From Opitutaceae bacterium (lineage in GTDB: Bacteria; Verrucomicrobiota; Verrucomicrobiia; Opitutales; Opitutaceae), in assembly GCA_003164715.1 (NCBI GenBank), contig PLTZ01000035.1:1-64000 (forward strand): a stretch of DNA of 64,000 bases, given 5' to 3'. The notes under the pieces were generated by a model, which was not told the origin of the DNA, searched no databases, and saw only the letters and a list, made by a program, of their open reading frames with translations. Shown here in pieces: positions 16,639-29,347 of this stretch; positions within the stretch are counted from its first letter, which is position 1; each line of letters begins with the position of its first letter. Made by a program: the position numbers and the translations under genes.

Positions 16639-19525
16639 CGTCGTCCTCCGGCTCATCGGCCACGGGCCCGGCGCCGAACGTCAGCGCAAACTTGCCCTCC
16701 AGGATCGCCGACGCGACGGGGGCGCAAGCCAGGGGCCACTCGAACCCGTGCGTGTACTCGCTGCGGTCGGCCGTCCGGGCGCCGTAGATCCCCCGCTCGA
16801 GGTGCTCGCCCAGGATCCACAGCCTCGAGCACGCGCGCTCCAGCTCCTCCGTCCCGATCCTCCTCGGGCGCTCCTCGGGCTTGACCATCCACACATTGCC
16901 CGCGGCCCCGACCGAGCGCGCCGCCTCCAAGTAGACCCCGAGCTGCAGCGAGGCCCCGCTCGAGGCCATCTTCCTGGCCGAGAAGCCCGACTCGCCGCCC
17001 GTCTTGAAGTCGACGATCTCGATCCGGGCGCCCTCCCACCGCGGCCGGTCGGAGAGGACGAGGTCCATCCGGCCGCGCACCGGGAGCCGGCCCGCCCTGC
17101 CCGCGGGGACGCTCGCGCCCTCGGGAACGTCCACCTCGACGGCGCAAAAACCCTCCGCCCGCAGCTCGAACACCCTTCCCAGCAGCTCGCGGGCCGCGCA
17201 CGACACATCCATGTGGAACGAGTCCCAGTACCGGTCCGCCGGCCAGCGGGCGCGAAGCCTTTCGAGCTCCCCGCCGAGCCTCGTTACCGCGGCGCCCGGC
17301 TCCGGCAGGCGGCGGAAGCTCCCCTCGGCGGGAGCGCCCTTTAAGGCCGCCGCAAGCACGCCGTGAACGGCGTTGCCGACAGCCCTCTGCCGGGCGCGCG
17401 AAAACGGCCTCCAGTCGACGCGCCTCACGCCGAGAACCGCTTCGAACCACAGCTCGGCAGGGTCCGCGATCCCGCGCTCGATCAGCTTGGCGGTCAAGCC
17501 CGCGGGCCGGTGGCGGCCCGCGGGCTCCCCGAGGAAGAATTCGTCGAACGGAGCGGCGATGTCCCGGCGGCGGGCCCAGATGCCGTGCCATGCTGCGGGC
17601 GCCCCGGCCCCCTGCGGCCCGGGCCTGCGCGCGGGCGCCAGCCGCTCGAAGGCCTCCGACCCCGCGTCCGCGGCCGACAGCAGGCCCTGCTTCCAGAGCA
17701 CCCGCTCCAGCCACGGGTTAGGGCCCAGGGCCACCTCCGGCTCCTCGTCGCTGAAGAGGGCCGCGCTGAAGAAGACCCGCCCGCGCGTGTTGCGCGCGAG
17801 GGCGCAGTAGAGTCGCCGTTCGAGGACCGCGCGGTCGTCGCTCGTGGGTAGGCCGAGCGAGAACCGGCCCACGGCCTTGTCGAGCTCCCGGCGCGCGTCG
17901 TCGCCGAGCCAGCAGCTTGACTCGCGCTTCTCGGGCCAGATCCCGCGGTTCGCCTCCGCAAGGATGACGTCCGACCAGGCGACCGCCGCGGCCCGCCGGC
18001 AGGTTGTGAGCGTCACCCGCGCGAACACGCTCCTGCCCGGGGCCTCGGCGGCCGGACCCTTCTCGGGAAGGAACGCCCGGAACGCCTCGAGGAGCGCGCG
18101 GACGGGCATCGGCTCCGCGGCCCGCGCCGCGAATTCGCGCAGGGCCGGCCAGCCCGCGGGTTCGGCGAGCCCGAGGCGGTCCCTCGCCGCCTCGAACCGG
18201 CCCAGGGCGTCCGACGGCGCAAGGTGCTCGGGCCAGCCCGGCATGAGGAGCCGGGCGACGCGACCCACCTCGCGCCCGTCCTCGTCCTGCGAGGCCTCGA
18301 GGCGCGCGACGTGCGGCTCGACCGAGTGCGTCTGCACCTCGTCAAAGAGCCGCTGGCAGGCGCGCCGCGCCTGCGCGGGCGCAAGCCTCGCCAGGTTGAG
18401 CGAGCGCAGGAGCGGCCAGAGCGCCAGCAGCTCCTCCAGCCGGCATCCCCTCTCGTAGAAGTCCGCGAGCGCCCGCTGGATCAGCGTGTCGACGGGCGGG
18501 GCGCCCGACGTGCCGATCAGGTCGGCGTAGGCGATCCCCCGCTCGCCCAGGAGCCGCGCGAGGCCCGCGTGCGCGGCGCCGGCCTTCGGAAAGACGACGC
18601 CGATGTTGCCCGAGCCCCGCGCAAGGAGGCGCTCCACGGCGTCGGCAACCCGGGCCATCTCGTCGGACTTCGACCGGGCGACGATCACCTCCGCACGCTC
18701 CGCGGAGCCTGCGGACCCCTCCCAGAGCTCAGCCACGCCGGCGCAGCTTTCGGCGGGATCGGTCCCGACCACCTGGGCCTCGACGCCGAGCACGGCCTGC
18801 CAGACGTCGACCCATTCCTCCCCGGAGCCGCGCCTGCCCCTGAATTCCGGCTCGGCGAGGACGGCGGTGACGGACCGGCAGCGCCTGGCGAAGGCGACCA
18901 GCCCGAAGAACTCGCCCCACCCTTCCGGACCGCCCGCAAGGATGAGGAGCCTGTCGGCTACGGGCGCCTCGCCGGGCTCGGGGCGCCCGAGGCCGGCGGC
19001 CTCGTCCTGCAAGGGACCCAGCGCATAGCCATGCCCCTCGATCCACGCGGCCAGCTCGCCGAAGACCTCCCGCAGCTCGGGCAAGGGGAAATGCTCCGCA
19101 CGGTATCCACCCCGGATCAGGTCCTCAAAGTCCGCGAGCGCCGATTCGGCGTCGCTTTCCAGGCTCTTCCAAAGGCCCCTCGCGGGATCGTCCGGGCCGA
19201 GCGGGCCCATCCGGGCCGCGATCCGGCTCCTGAGGACGAGCAGCTGGAGGGCCTTGCCGAGGCCGCCCGCGCCCGTGCGCTTCCTCCTCGCGAGGGCCGG
19301 CGTGAGGAACTCGACCCCGAGCACGGCCACGCCCTCCGCAAGGCACCGCTGCTTGAGCGCCTGCGTGTGGCCGCGCGTCGGCGCCACGACGAGCGACCGC
19401 CCCAGGGCCCCGCGGCCCGCCTCCAGCCACGGGCGCACGACCTCCTCCCACTCGCCGTCGGCGAAGCGCGATAGGAAAAGCCCGACGCTGGGGGTCGTCT
19501 TCAATTTGGGATGGCACGCAGCCAT
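16631..19525 (-). CDS. addB: AddB-type PD-(D/E)XK nuclease subunit
   Basis: Partner of AddA. The 964-residue protein has a helicase-like but apparently inactive N-terminal half (SLVVAPTRGHTQALKQRC lacks a proper Walker A). The C-terminal RecB-type nuclease domain is marked by VRGRMDLVLSDRP, then RIEIVDFKTGGESG and an LQLGVYLEAAR helix, the expected D...DXK...Q/Y pattern. I do not see the four-cysteine arrangement that holds an Fe-S cluster in Bacillus AddB. The ATG at 19525 lies inside a perfect hairpin downstream of rpsT; a TTG at 19504 (LKTTPSVGLFLSRF) is an alternative start outside the stem. It is 14 bp from rpsT and overlaps addA, so the three are likely co-transcribed. Confidence 0.8.
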   Translation of the reverse strand: MAACHPKLKTTPSVGLFLSRFADGEWEEVVRPWLEAGRGALGRSLVVAPTRGHTQALKQRCLAEGVAVLGVEFLTPALARRKRTGAGGLGKALQLLVLRSRIAARMGPLGPDDPARGLWKSLESDAESALADFEDLIRGGYRAEHFPLPELREVFGELAAWIEGHGYALGPLQDEAAGLGRPEPGEAPVADRLLILAGGPEGWGEFFGLVAFARRCRSVTAVLAEPEFRGRRGSGEEWVDVWQAVLGVEAQVVGTDPAESCAGVAELWEGSAGSAERAEVIVARSKSDEMARVADAVERLLARGSGNIGVVFPKAGAAHAGLARLLGERGIAYADLIGTSGAPPVDTLIQRALADFYERGCRLEELLALWPLLRSLNLARLAPAQARRACQRLFDEVQTHSVEPHVARLEASQDEDGREVGRVARLLMPGWPEHLAPSDALGRFEAARDRLGLAEPAGWPALREFAARAAEPMPVRALLEAFRAFLPEKGPAAEAPGRSVFARVTLTTCRRAAAVAWSDVILAEANRGIWPEKRESSCWLGDDARRELDKAVGRFSLGLPTSDDRAVLERRLYCALARNTRGRVFFSAALFSDEEPEVALGPNPWLERVLWKQGLLSAADAGSEAFERLAPARRPGPQGAGAPAAWHGIWARRRDIAAPFDEFFLGEPAGRHRPAGLTAKLIERGIADPAELWFEAVLGVRRVDWRPFSRARQRAVGNAVHGVLAAALKGAPAEGSFRRLPEPGAAVTRLGGELERLRARWPADRYWDSFHMDVSCAARELLGRVFELRAEGFCAVEVDVPEGASVPAGRAGRLPVRGRMDLVLSDRPRWEGARIEIVDFKTGGESGFSARKMASSGASLQLGVYLEAARSVGAAGNVWMVKPEERPRRIGTEELERACSRLWILGEHLERGIYGARTADRSEYTHGFEWPLACAPVASAILEGKFALTFGAGPVADEPEDDDA

Positions 19526-19531
19526 CCCAAA
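19505..19531 (-). terminator. Perfect hairpin between rpsT and addB (weak terminator or translational attenuator)
   Basis: An 11-bp perfect stem (TTTGGGATGGC / GCCATCCCAAA) with a 5-nt loop lies 8 bp past the rpsT stop. On the minus strand it is followed only by TTGAAG, not a long T tract. The first possible addB ATG (19525-19523) sits in the stem. Confidence 0.6.
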
Positions 19532-19538
19532 ATCACGC

Positions 19539-19799
19539 TCACTTCGCGAGCACGTACTTCGCCGCGTGCGACTTTGCGCGCGAGGCGGCGTTGCGGTGAA
19601 CGACCCCGGACTTCACGGCCTTGCCGATGGCGGATAGGTATTTTTGGCCCGCCGCCTTCGCTGCCGCGGCGTCGCCCGACTTCACCGCGGCGTCAAAGGC
19701 CTTGTGAAGGGTCTTCAAGCGGGTCTTTGCGGCCTGGTTGCGAAGTGCCAGCCGCCCGGCTTTGCGGGCGGCCTTGATAGCGGATTGGGTGTTGGCCAT
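19539..19799 (-). CDS. rpsT: 30S ribosomal protein bS20
   Basis: An 86-residue basic, helical protein starting MANTQSAIKAARKAGR. The N-terminal motif, the length and the central VHRNAASRAKSHAAK segment are characteristic of bS20, which binds 16S rRNA at the bottom of the 30S body. It is divergent from a small membrane protein gene, with 72 bp between the starts. Downstream come a hairpin and then addB on the same strand. Confidence 0.97.
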   Translation of the reverse strand: MANTQSAIKAARKAGRLALRNQAAKTRLKTLHKAFDAAVKSGDAAAAKAAGQKYLSAIGKAVKSGVVHRNAASRAKSHAAKYVLAK

Positions 19800-19871
19800 G
19801 GTCGTTGTGAAGTTCGGAGTCGGTCAAGGACTCAAACCGACCGGGACGAGTCAAGGGTATTGTGGGAGGGA

Positions 19872-20240
19872 ATGGATTGGCCGATTGACCAAGCGAGCAT
19901 CGCGCCTAAGAATGCGGCTGCCATGCGCTGGTACCACTATCTGTCCTATTTTTTCGGGGGCGCCTTCCTTGTGAATGCGCTACCGCACCTCGGCAACGGG
20001 CTCTCGGGCCATGCCTTTCAGAGCCCCTTCGCGAGCCCGCCCGGGGAGGGATTGTCATCCTCGACGGTCAACGTCCTTTGGGGACTCCTCAACCTTGCCG
20101 TTGCCTATCTGCTCGTGTGCCGGGTCGGAAAGTTTGAGCTACGAAGGACCCGGCATGTCCTTGTTCTTGGCGCGGGCATCCTGGTCTTGTCGCTCTTGCT
20201 TGCCCATACCTTTGGCCGGCTCCACGGGGGATTGAGGTGA
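19872..20240 (+). CDS. Small integral membrane protein of unknown function
   Basis: A 122-residue protein. A GGGAGGG ribosome-binding sequence stands directly before the ATG at 19872; an alternative ATG at 19923 starts at MRWYHYLSYFFGG. Hydrophobic segments are YLSYFFGGAFLVNALPHL, VNVLWGLLNLAVAYLLV and VLVLGAGILVLSLLLAHTF, so three or four membrane passes. The central text GLSGHAFQSPFASPPG looks like a conserved loop of an uncharacterised small-membrane-protein family. The function is not known. Confidence 0.75.
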   Translation: MDWPIDQASIAPKNAAAMRWYHYLSYFFGGAFLVNALPHLGNGLSGHAFQSPFASPPGEGLSSSTVNVLWGLLNLAVAYLLVCRVGKFELRRTRHVLVLGAGILVLSLLLAHTFGRLHGGLR

Positions 20241-20341
20241 GCCTCGGGGTCGTTTGCCCTCGAAGCCTTTTCTAAGCGACCCGCTACCGTCGGAGGGGCC
20301 GCACGAGGGCCGTATCGAACAACGTGCAGGACCGGGCGGGC

Positions 20342-21922
20342 TTACGGAGCTCGCGCCGCATAGGCACCGTTGCCCTCGTCCAGGTAGCGGACGCCGTTCA
20401 CCTCGCTCAGCTGGAGGTATTGCCTCCACAAGCCCCCGGCCGTGTCCCGGCTGGCCTCGAGCCGCCGGATCTCATAGCCCCGAAGCGGCGGCGCATCGAT
20501 CGTGAGGGCCTCCCCGAGCACCCGGCCGTCCATCGTGGCCGCCTCGTCCCTAAGCCCGAGGATCCAGAGGACCGTGGGCGCCACGTCCGTGTTCCCGGAG
20601 GGCAGCGTGTCGACCACGCCCCGTCGCAGGTCGGGACCCGATGCGACCAGCGTGTTGTGCATGTCATAGGGGCTCAGGCTCGCGTGGTTGCCCTCCTTCT
20701 TTGCGGTAGGGGAAAGGTCGGACGTCTGGAGTCCCGGGGCTCCGGTGCGGCTCCTGTCGAGCGTCCAGCGAAGCGAAACCACAAGGTCCGGCGCCTCCGG
20801 CGAGTCGATGTGGGCCTCGGCCAGCGGAAAGGTCCCCTGCGCCGGCACGCGCGAGAAGATGACGCCGGCCCAGTCCCGGATCTGCAAGAAGGCGGCGAGG
20901 CGTCGGCACAACTCCGGATCGTGCCCGCCGACGTACAGGATCGTGCTGCCGCCGTTGCCGACCACCATCACCTCGCCGGGCTTGAGGCCGCCGAGCGCCA
21001 CGCGCCCCGTCTTGAACCCGGCGAGCGAGAGCTCGACCGCGACGTCGACCTTCCATGCCACCGTGGAGAACCCGTGGTCGGACACCACGAAGACGTCCGT
21101 CGTGTCCCGCAGGCCCCGCCGGTCGAGCTCCGCGAGAACCCGGCCGAGGTTCTCGTCGCTGCTGCGTATGGCCGCAAGCGACTGCGCCGACCCTGGTCCG
21201 GTGGCGTGCTGCGAGAAGTCGGGCTCGGCGAGCCAGAGGAGCGTGTACGGGGGCACGGCGTCCCTCCAGAGTTCGCGCAGCAAGGCCCCCGTCGTCCACG
21301 CGTCCCGCGCGACCTTGTCCTGGTCGGCCGGCACCGGGGGGAAATCCCCTATCTCCTGGTGGACGGGCCCCTCGAGGGCCGGAGGCAGCGCCGCCCCCTC
21401 ATAGAGCACGGGCGAAACCCCGGGCTCGTTCGCGCGCCTCATCCGGTCGTGAAGGAGCGCGACCTGCTTGGATCCCGCGATGACCGTCTTGAGTCCGTGC
21501 GCGTGAAGGATCTCGGCGACCGTTGGGGTGGCAATGTAGCGGCCCCCGCTTACCTCGTCGCCGCGGCTAACAACGCTGGGGACCTCGATCCCGACCGGCT
21601 TCTGTGGATCGATACGCGGGCGGAAGTCGTAGTTCGCCACCACCGTGCTCCGGGAGGGGTACGCTCCCGTCGCCAGCGCCGTGCCGTTCACCTCGGTCGA
21701 GCATAGGTAGACCGCGTGGTGATGGGCGAAGCGCACCCCCCTCTGGGCCAGCTTCCAGAGGTTGGGCGTCTCCTCTGCCGACACGAAATCGGGCCGCATG
21801 CCATCGAAAACCACGAGGACCACGCGGTGGGACGGCGCCTTGGCGGGCTCCGCCGCCGGGGCGGGCGCCGGGCACACGGCCGCCGCGAATGCGAGCGCGT
21901 AGACACAGGAGCGAATGTTCAT
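20342..21922 (-). CDS. Exported alkaline-phosphatase-superfamily phosphodiesterase
   Basis: A 526-residue protein with a signal sequence (MNIRSCVYALAFAAAVC to PAAEPAK). The core matches type I phosphodiesterase/nucleotide pyrophosphatase members of the alkaline phosphatase superfamily: VVLVVFDGMRPDF (metal-binding Asp), LCSTEVNGTALATGAYPSRS (the Thr/Ser nucleophile region), WLAEPDFSQHATGPGS and DVFVVSDHGFSTV (metal-binding Asp-His). It probably hydrolyses phosphodiesters or phosphate monoesters in the periplasm; the substrate is not evident. The ATG at 21922 is chosen because it starts the signal peptide; the frame extends back to 21991. I found no Pho-box-like repeat upstream. Confidence 0.85.
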   Translation of the reverse strand: MNIRSCVYALAFAAAVCPAPAPAAEPAKAPSHRVVLVVFDGMRPDFVSAEETPNLWKLAQRGVRFAHHHAVYLCSTEVNGTALATGAYPSRSTVVANYDFRPRIDPQKPVGIEVPSVVSRGDEVSGGRYIATPTVAEILHAHGLKTVIAGSKQVALLHDRMRRANEPGVSPVLYEGAALPPALEGPVHQEIGDFPPVPADQDKVARDAWTTGALLRELWRDAVPPYTLLWLAEPDFSQHATGPGSAQSLAAIRSSDENLGRVLAELDRRGLRDTTDVFVVSDHGFSTVAWKVDVAVELSLAGFKTGRVALGGLKPGEVMVVGNGGSTILYVGGHDPELCRRLAAFLQIRDWAGVIFSRVPAQGTFPLAEAHIDSPEAPDLVVSLRWTLDRSRTGAPGLQTSDLSPTAKKEGNHASLSPYDMHNTLVASGPDLRRGVVDTLPSGNTDVAPTVLWILGLRDEAATMDGRVLGEALTIDAPPLRGYEIRRLEASRDTAGGLWRQYLQLSEVNGVRYLDEGNGAYAARAP

Positions 21923-22094
21923 CGGAATTGGGATCCTACCCGAGACCGTGTTAGACGCCCGTCGGGAGTCAACAGGCGGCCGCAAGAACACAGGTTCGGC
22001 CTGCAGGAAATGTGCCGAGAAATGGGCTCACGGGCCCGATTCTGCCGTGCCGAGGATGCGTTCCCTGCGCCGGCGTGTTACATCCATGAAAATC

Positions 22095-22565
22095 TTAGCT
22101 TTGGGGCCGGTAAGCCGGATTCTGTTCCACGCCTTGCGGCGCTTCGGCCGTCATTTCTCTCGCGCCTTTTTGGGGCCCGCCCGTCCGCCCCACCGCGCGG
22201 CGAAACCGCGCGGCGACGGACGGATGCGACATACCCGAGACTCTTGGACGGGCCGTCCAGTCTCCTATTTTGTCTTGCACCGGAAGGGGTTTTTCGTGCC
22301 GCCCGCCTCGCGGCGATGCGCGGTGGGCTCTTACCCCACCTTTTCACCCTTGCCCGGCGGCCCCGAAGGGCCTCCAGGCGGTTTGTTTTCTGTGACACTG
22401 TCCGTCGCCGCGGCTTGAGCCGCGGCGCCTGCACTTGCGTTTCGGCTCGTGCAGCATCCTGCCCTGCGGTGTCCGGACTTTCCTCTCCAAACTTCTATCG
22501 GGCACGGCGTTACCCGCGCCTTGGGATCAAAGAACTTGGAGCGACGACCAGGCCCCAAAGCTAAG
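22095..22565 (-). ncRNA. rnpB: RNase P RNA (bacterial type)
   Basis: On the minus strand the conserved blocks GAGAGGAAAGTCCGGACA (near 22475-22495) and, close to the 3' end, ACAGAATCCGGCTTAC (near 22112-22127) are present. The 5' segment TTAGCTTTGGGGCC and the 3' segment GGCCCCAAAGCTAA are complementary and form helix P1, which fixes the ends at about 22565 and 22095. At about 470 nt it is somewhat longer than typical RNase P RNAs. It processes the 5' ends of tRNA precursors. It begins about 40 bp after the stop of the zinc-ribbon gene on the same strand, so readthrough from that gene is possible. Confidence 0.95.
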
Positions 22566-22606
22566 GGGGGCAACATTGCCCTGCGGCGAAAGCTCCCGCA
22601 AGCTTC

Positions 22607-23317
22607 TTAAGTCTCCCAGTAGACCATCTGGCCGCACTGGTCGCAGAGCGCAAATTCCGTGTCGGTGGTCTTCCCCCGCGCGGCCGATTCGACTTCGCTG
22701 GAGACCTTAAGGTGGCAGCCGCCGCACTTGCCCCCGCGTATCGGCACGACGGCCGGCATCCTGCGGGCGGCCGCCCGGTCATAGGCATGGAGGGCGGCCT
22801 CCGCAATCGGCGTCCTGGCGGCCGCCAGGGCCGCGACCGCCGCCTTGAGCTCCTCGGAAAGGCTGGTCCCCCGCTCCGTCATCGAGCGGATCCTCCCCTC
22901 GTGGCCCACGATGTTCTGCTTGAGGGTCGCCTCGGCCGTGGCGAAGCGCCTCTTCGCCTCGTCGATCGAGTACATGGTCTCGAGCTCCCTGCCCTCCAGC
23001 TCGTCGATTTGCCGCTGTACGTTCTCGATCTCGTGGCCGAGCGCCTGGTACTCGTCGTTCTTTTTGACGGCAAGCTGCTGGGTCTGATACTTGCCCTTCT
23101 GGGCCTCGGCCGAGCCTATCTCCGTCTCGAGGGACTTCTTGCGGGTCTCGAGCTCCCTTAGCTCGCCCTTGGCGGCCTCTATCGCGGCCTTCTCGGCGGC
23201 GATCCGCTGCTCGACCGCCGCGATTTCCACCGGCACCGCCCTCAGTTGGGCCTCTATCCCGAGCCTATTCGTGTCACGATCCTGCAGGACAAGGAGCAGT
23301 TCGATCGTGGGGCTTGG
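22607..23317 (-). CDS. Coiled-coil protein with C-terminal C4 zinc ribbon
   Basis: A 236-residue protein. Residues about 1-170 form a long antiparallel coiled coil rich in Glu, Lys, Ala and Leu (for example EQRIAAEKAAIEAAKGELRE). The C-terminus holds a zinc ribbon with CGGCHLKVS and CDQCGQMVYW. This is the bacterial C4-type zinc-ribbon family typified by chlamydial CT398, often found near core cellular genes and of unclear function. The ATG at 23317 (MPSPTIELLLVLQDRD) fits the family start better than 23338. It is divergent from gyrB. Confidence 0.8.
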   Translation of the reverse strand, partial: PSPTIELLLVLQDRDTNRLGIEAQLRAVPVEIAAVEQRIAAEKAAIEAAKGELRELETRKKSLETEIGSAEAQKGKYQTQQLAVKKNDEYQALGHEIENVQRQIDELEGRELETMYSIDEAKRRFATAEATLKQNIVGHEGRIRSMTERGTSLSEELKAAVAALAAARTPIAEAALHAYDRAAARRMPAVVPIRGGKCGGCHLKVSSEVESAARGKTTDTEFALCDQCGQMVYWET

Positions 23318-26171
<2,854 letters not shown>

Positions 26172-26208
26172 CGAGCGGGCAGCAACCCTTCACCCTACCT
26201 CAATTCCC

Positions 26209-28692
26209 TTGTACACCGGCTCCGAAAAACTCCTGTCGGCCAACATCACCGACATCATGCAGACGGCCTACATCGACTACTCGATGTCGGTCATCATCTC
26301 GCGCGCCCTGCCCGACGCCCGGGATGGGCTCAAACCCGTCCAGAGGCGGATCCTCTACGCGATGCTGCGCGAGGGGCTTGTCCACAACCGTCCCTTTGAC
26401 AAGTGCGCGGGCGTCGTGGGCGAGGTGCTGAAGAACTACCACCCTCACGGCGACGCGTCCGTGTACGACACCCTCGTGCGCCTGGCCCAGACCTGGGTCA
26501 TGCGCTACCCGCTCATCGACCCCCAGGGGAACTTCGGCTCGGTCGACGGCGACCCGCCGGCGGCGTACCGCTACACCGAGTGCCGGCTCAACGAAGCCGC
26601 CGAGGAGCTCCTGAAGGACATCGAGGAGGAGACGGTCGACTTCGCCCCCAACTACAAGGAGTCGACGACCGAGCCCACGGTCCTGCCCGCGGCGCTGCCG
26701 AACCTCCTGATGAACGGCTCGACGGGGATCGCCGTCGGCATGGCGACCAACATCCCCCCTCACAACCTGAACGAGATCATCGACGCCGCGTGCGCCATCT
26801 TGGACAGGCCGTCGGTGTCGGTGGACGAGCTCTGCGAGATTGTCCGGGGCCCGGACTTCCCGACCGGCGGGGTCATCTCGGGGCGCGAGGCGATCCTCTC
26901 CTACATGAAGACGGGCAAGGGCATCGTCCGCTTGCGCGGCAAGGCCCACTCCGAGGAGATGAAGGGCGGCATGGAGCAGATCGTGATCACGGAGATCCCC
27001 TACAACGTGAACCGGGCGAACCTCGTGACGCGCATCGCCGAGCTCGTGTCGGACAAGGAGCTCGACGGCATCCGCGACCTGCGCGACGAGTCGGACGAGA
27101 ACACCCGCATTGTCGTCGAGCTGAAGCGCGGCGAGCAGGCGAAGATCGTCATCAACCAGCTCTTCCAGAAGACGGCCCTCGAGTCCTCGTTCGGGGTCAC
27201 GCTGCTCGCGCTCGACGGCAAGCGCCCGAAGCAGATGAACATCAAGGAGCTGATCGAGTGCTATATCGAGCACCGCCGCGACGTGTTGACCCGCCGCACG
27301 AGGTTCCGGCTGCGCGAGGCCGAGGAGCGCGCCCACATCCTCGAGGGCTACATCATCGCGCTCGATAACCTCGACGACTTCGTGAAGATCATCCGCGCCT
27401 CGTCCAACCGTGACGAGGCCAAGGTGCGCCTGATGGCGAAGTACCCCCTCTCGGAGCGCCAGGCGGACGCGATTCTCGAATTGCGCCTCTACCAGCTGAC
27501 GGGCCTGGAGCGCGGCAAGATCGAGGCCGAGTACCTGGGGCTCATGAAGCTCATCGAGGAGCTGCGGGGCATCCTGGACTCCGAGGCCAAGCTCATTGCG
27601 CTCATCAAGAGCGAACTCCTCGAGATGAAGGCCAAGTACGCCTCCCCGCGAAGGACCGAGATCATCGCCGCGGCGGAGGAGTTCCGGATGGAGGACGTGA
27701 TCCCGAACGAGGGCTGCGTCATGACGGTCTCCCACCTCGGGTTCATCAAGCGCACGCGGGTCTCCGACTACCGCTCCCAGAAGCGGGGCGGCAAGGGCAT
27801 CATCGGGACCGAGACGTACGAGGAGGACTTCGTCGAGCACCTCTTCACTGCGAGCACGCACGACTTCATCCTCTTCTTGACCAATACGGGCCAGTGCCAC
27901 GCGAAGAAGGTCTACGACGTGCCGGAGGGGACCCGCGCGTCGAAGGGCAAGTCGGTCTCAAGCTTCCTGCGCCTGGCCGACGGCGAGAAGATCGCGGCCA
28001 TGATCTGCGTGAAGGACTTCACCGGCTCCTACCACCTCGTCATGGCGACGAAGGCCGGCGTCACGAAGAAGACGAACCTCACGGACTATACGAACGCCAC
28101 GCGCGAGGGGGGCCTGCGCGGCATCAAGCTCGAGCAGGGCGACACGCTCGTCGGGTGCGTGCTCACGAACGGCCAGAACGAGATCGTGCTCGTCAGCTAC
28201 AAGGGACAGGCCGTGCGCTTCAACGAGGAGGACCTGCGCGACCAGGGCCGCGACACGGTCGGGGTCACCGGCATGCGCTTCAAGATCGACGGGGACCACG
28301 TGAAGGCCATCGAGGTCTGCGACCCGCTCGACCGCCTGCTGATCGCCCGCGAGGATGGGATCGGCAAGAGGACCCCGTTCGAGGACTACCGCCTGATCAG
28401 CCGAGGGGGCACCGGCGTCATCGCGATCGACCTGCCCGAGGACGGCTCGGTCAACGTGGCGGGCGCGCTGAGCGTGCGCGACGGCGGCGAGGTCATGCTC
28501 CTGACGGCCAAGGGCCAGAGCATCCGGACCCGCGTGAGCGAAATCCGGGAGACCGGGCGCGGCGCGAAGGGGGTGAAGCTCCTGACGCTCGCCGACGGCG
28601 ACAAGCTGCTCAACATCGCGCGCATCGTCGAGACCGAGGAGGAGAATTCGGCCTCGCCGCTCGAGCCGGAGTCCCCGGCGCCGCAGGGCTAG
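26209..28692 (+). CDS. gyrA: DNA gyrase subunit A (TTG start)
   Basis: Breakage-reunion subunit of gyrase, 827 residues. The frame opens with TTG at 26209 ([17 protein letters not shown]); no ATG lies upstream, and the next in-frame ATG would remove the conserved N-terminal arm. With the TTG start the catalytic tyrosine in YRYTECRL is residue 122, exactly as in E. coli, which supports it. Other landmarks are [20 protein letters not shown], the quinolone-pocket helix [14 protein letters not shown] and the GyrA-box variant QKRGGKG in the C-terminal beta-pinwheel. The residue at position 83 is alanine. The stop overlaps the stop of the convergent gene by three bases. Confidence 0.97.
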   Translation: MYTGSEKLLSANITDIMQTAYIDYSMSVIISRALPDARDGLKPVQRRILYAMLREGLVHNRPFDKCAGVVGEVLKNYHPHGDASVYDTLVRLAQTWVMRYPLIDPQGNFGSVDGDPPAAYRYTECRLNEAAEELLKDIEEETVDFAPNYKESTTEPTVLPAALPNLLMNGSTGIAVGMATNIPPHNLNEIIDAACAILDRPSVSVDELCEIVRGPDFPTGGVISGREAILSYMKTGKGIVRLRGKAHSEEMKGGMEQIVITEIPYNVNRANLVTRIAELVSDKELDGIRDLRDESDENTRIVVELKRGEQAKIVINQLFQKTALESSFGVTLLALDGKRPKQMNIKELIECYIEHRRDVLTRRTRFRLREAEERAHILEGYIIALDNLDDFVKIIRASSNRDEAKVRLMAKYPLSERQADAILELRLYQLTGLERGKIEAEYLGLMKLIEELRGILDSEAKLIALIKSELLEMKAKYASPRRTEIIAAAEEFRMEDVIPNEGCVMTVSHLGFIKRTRVSDYRSQKRGGKGIIGTETYEEDFVEHLFTASTHDFILFLTNTGQCHAKKVYDVPEGTRASKGKSVSSFLRLADGEKIAAMICVKDFTGSYHLVMATKAGVTKKTNLTDYTNATREGGLRGIKLEQGDTLVGCVLTNGQNEIVLVSYKGQAVRFNEEDLRDQGRDTVGVTGMRFKIDGDHVKAIEVCDPLDRLLIAREDGIGKRTPFEDYRLISRGGTGVIAIDLPEDGSVNVAGALSVRDGGEVMLLTAKGQSIRTRVSEIRETGRGAKGVKLLTLADGDKLLNIARIVETEEENSASPLEPESPAPQG

Positions 28693-29276
28693 CTGCCCTG
28701 CGCGGGGGCGGGGCTGGGCGAGCTGCCGACGAACTTGACCCTCGGGCGGCCCGCCCCCTCGATGTCCATGAAGAAGCTGCCCATGGAGCCCGGGACGATC
28801 TTCACGTGGCGCGGCTGGCGCTCCTGCCCGATGACCCAGTAGTGGTCGCTGTCGGTCACGACCCAGCGCTGGCCGTTCGTCAGCGTGATCAGCGTCCCCT
28901 TCCTCCATCCGTCGAACGGCAGGACGAGCATCGAGTCCAGGGTCGTGTACTCGATCTCGGTGCCGGGCTTCAGGAGCACCTTCATCCGGTCGATGACCCC
29001 GGGCCCCTGCTTCGCCGCCGCCTTGCGGTCCTCCGCCTGCACCTGCTCCCGCACGGAGGCCGACACGGCCTTGGCCGTCTCCTCCTTGGCCTTCTTGACG
29101 GCGCCCGTCTGCTGGCCGCGCACGAGCGCGTCCAGGCGGGCGAGCTCGTCCGGCGTCAGCTTGCCTAGGCCCGCGGCCTCAAAGTCCGCGGGCGAGAGGC
29201 CCTTGGTGAAGGAGTCTTCGGCGCGCGCCGAGGACGGAAGGGCGAGCGCAAGGACGAGCGTGAGGCGGCGGAGCAT
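28689..29276 (-). CDS. Exported protein of unknown function
   Basis: A 195-residue protein with a signal peptide (MLRRLTLVLALALPSSARA, then EDSF). A helical segment rich in Ala/Lys/Glu (KKAKEETAKAVSASVREQVQ) leads to a C-terminal beta-rich domain (TLITLTNGQRWVVTDSDHYW, then VKIVPGSMGSFFMDIEG). I do not recognise the family. In-frame ATGs at 29306 and 29342 exist; 29276 gives the cleanest signal peptide. It converges on gyrA and is divergent from the HAD phosphatase. Confidence 0.6.
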   Translation of the reverse strand: MLRRLTLVLALALPSSARAEDSFTKGLSPADFEAAGLGKLTPDELARLDALVRGQQTGAVKKAKEETAKAVSASVREQVQAEDRKAAAKQGPGVIDRMKVLLKPGTEIEYTTLDSMLVLPFDGWRKGTLITLTNGQRWVVTDSDHYWVIGQERQPRHVKIVPGSMGSFFMDIEGAGRPRVKFVGSSPSPAPAQGS

Positions 29277-29347
29277 GTTTTGGCGAAGGACGGTCAACGC
29301 TTGCATCGGCCCCGGTGCAACGAAAAAGTCGCGGGCGCCCACGCATC

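Noticed and set aside
22078-22434. Open frames across 22.1-22.5 kb on both strands
   Set aside because: This interval is covered by RNase P RNA, whose conserved blocks and closing P1 helix explain the sequence.
26200-27900. Long open frame on the minus strand opposite gyrA (566 codons)
   Set aside because: It is antisense to a well-supported gene, has a composition typical of GC-driven shadow frames (Asp/Arg/Leu/Val/Ala) and shows no domain.
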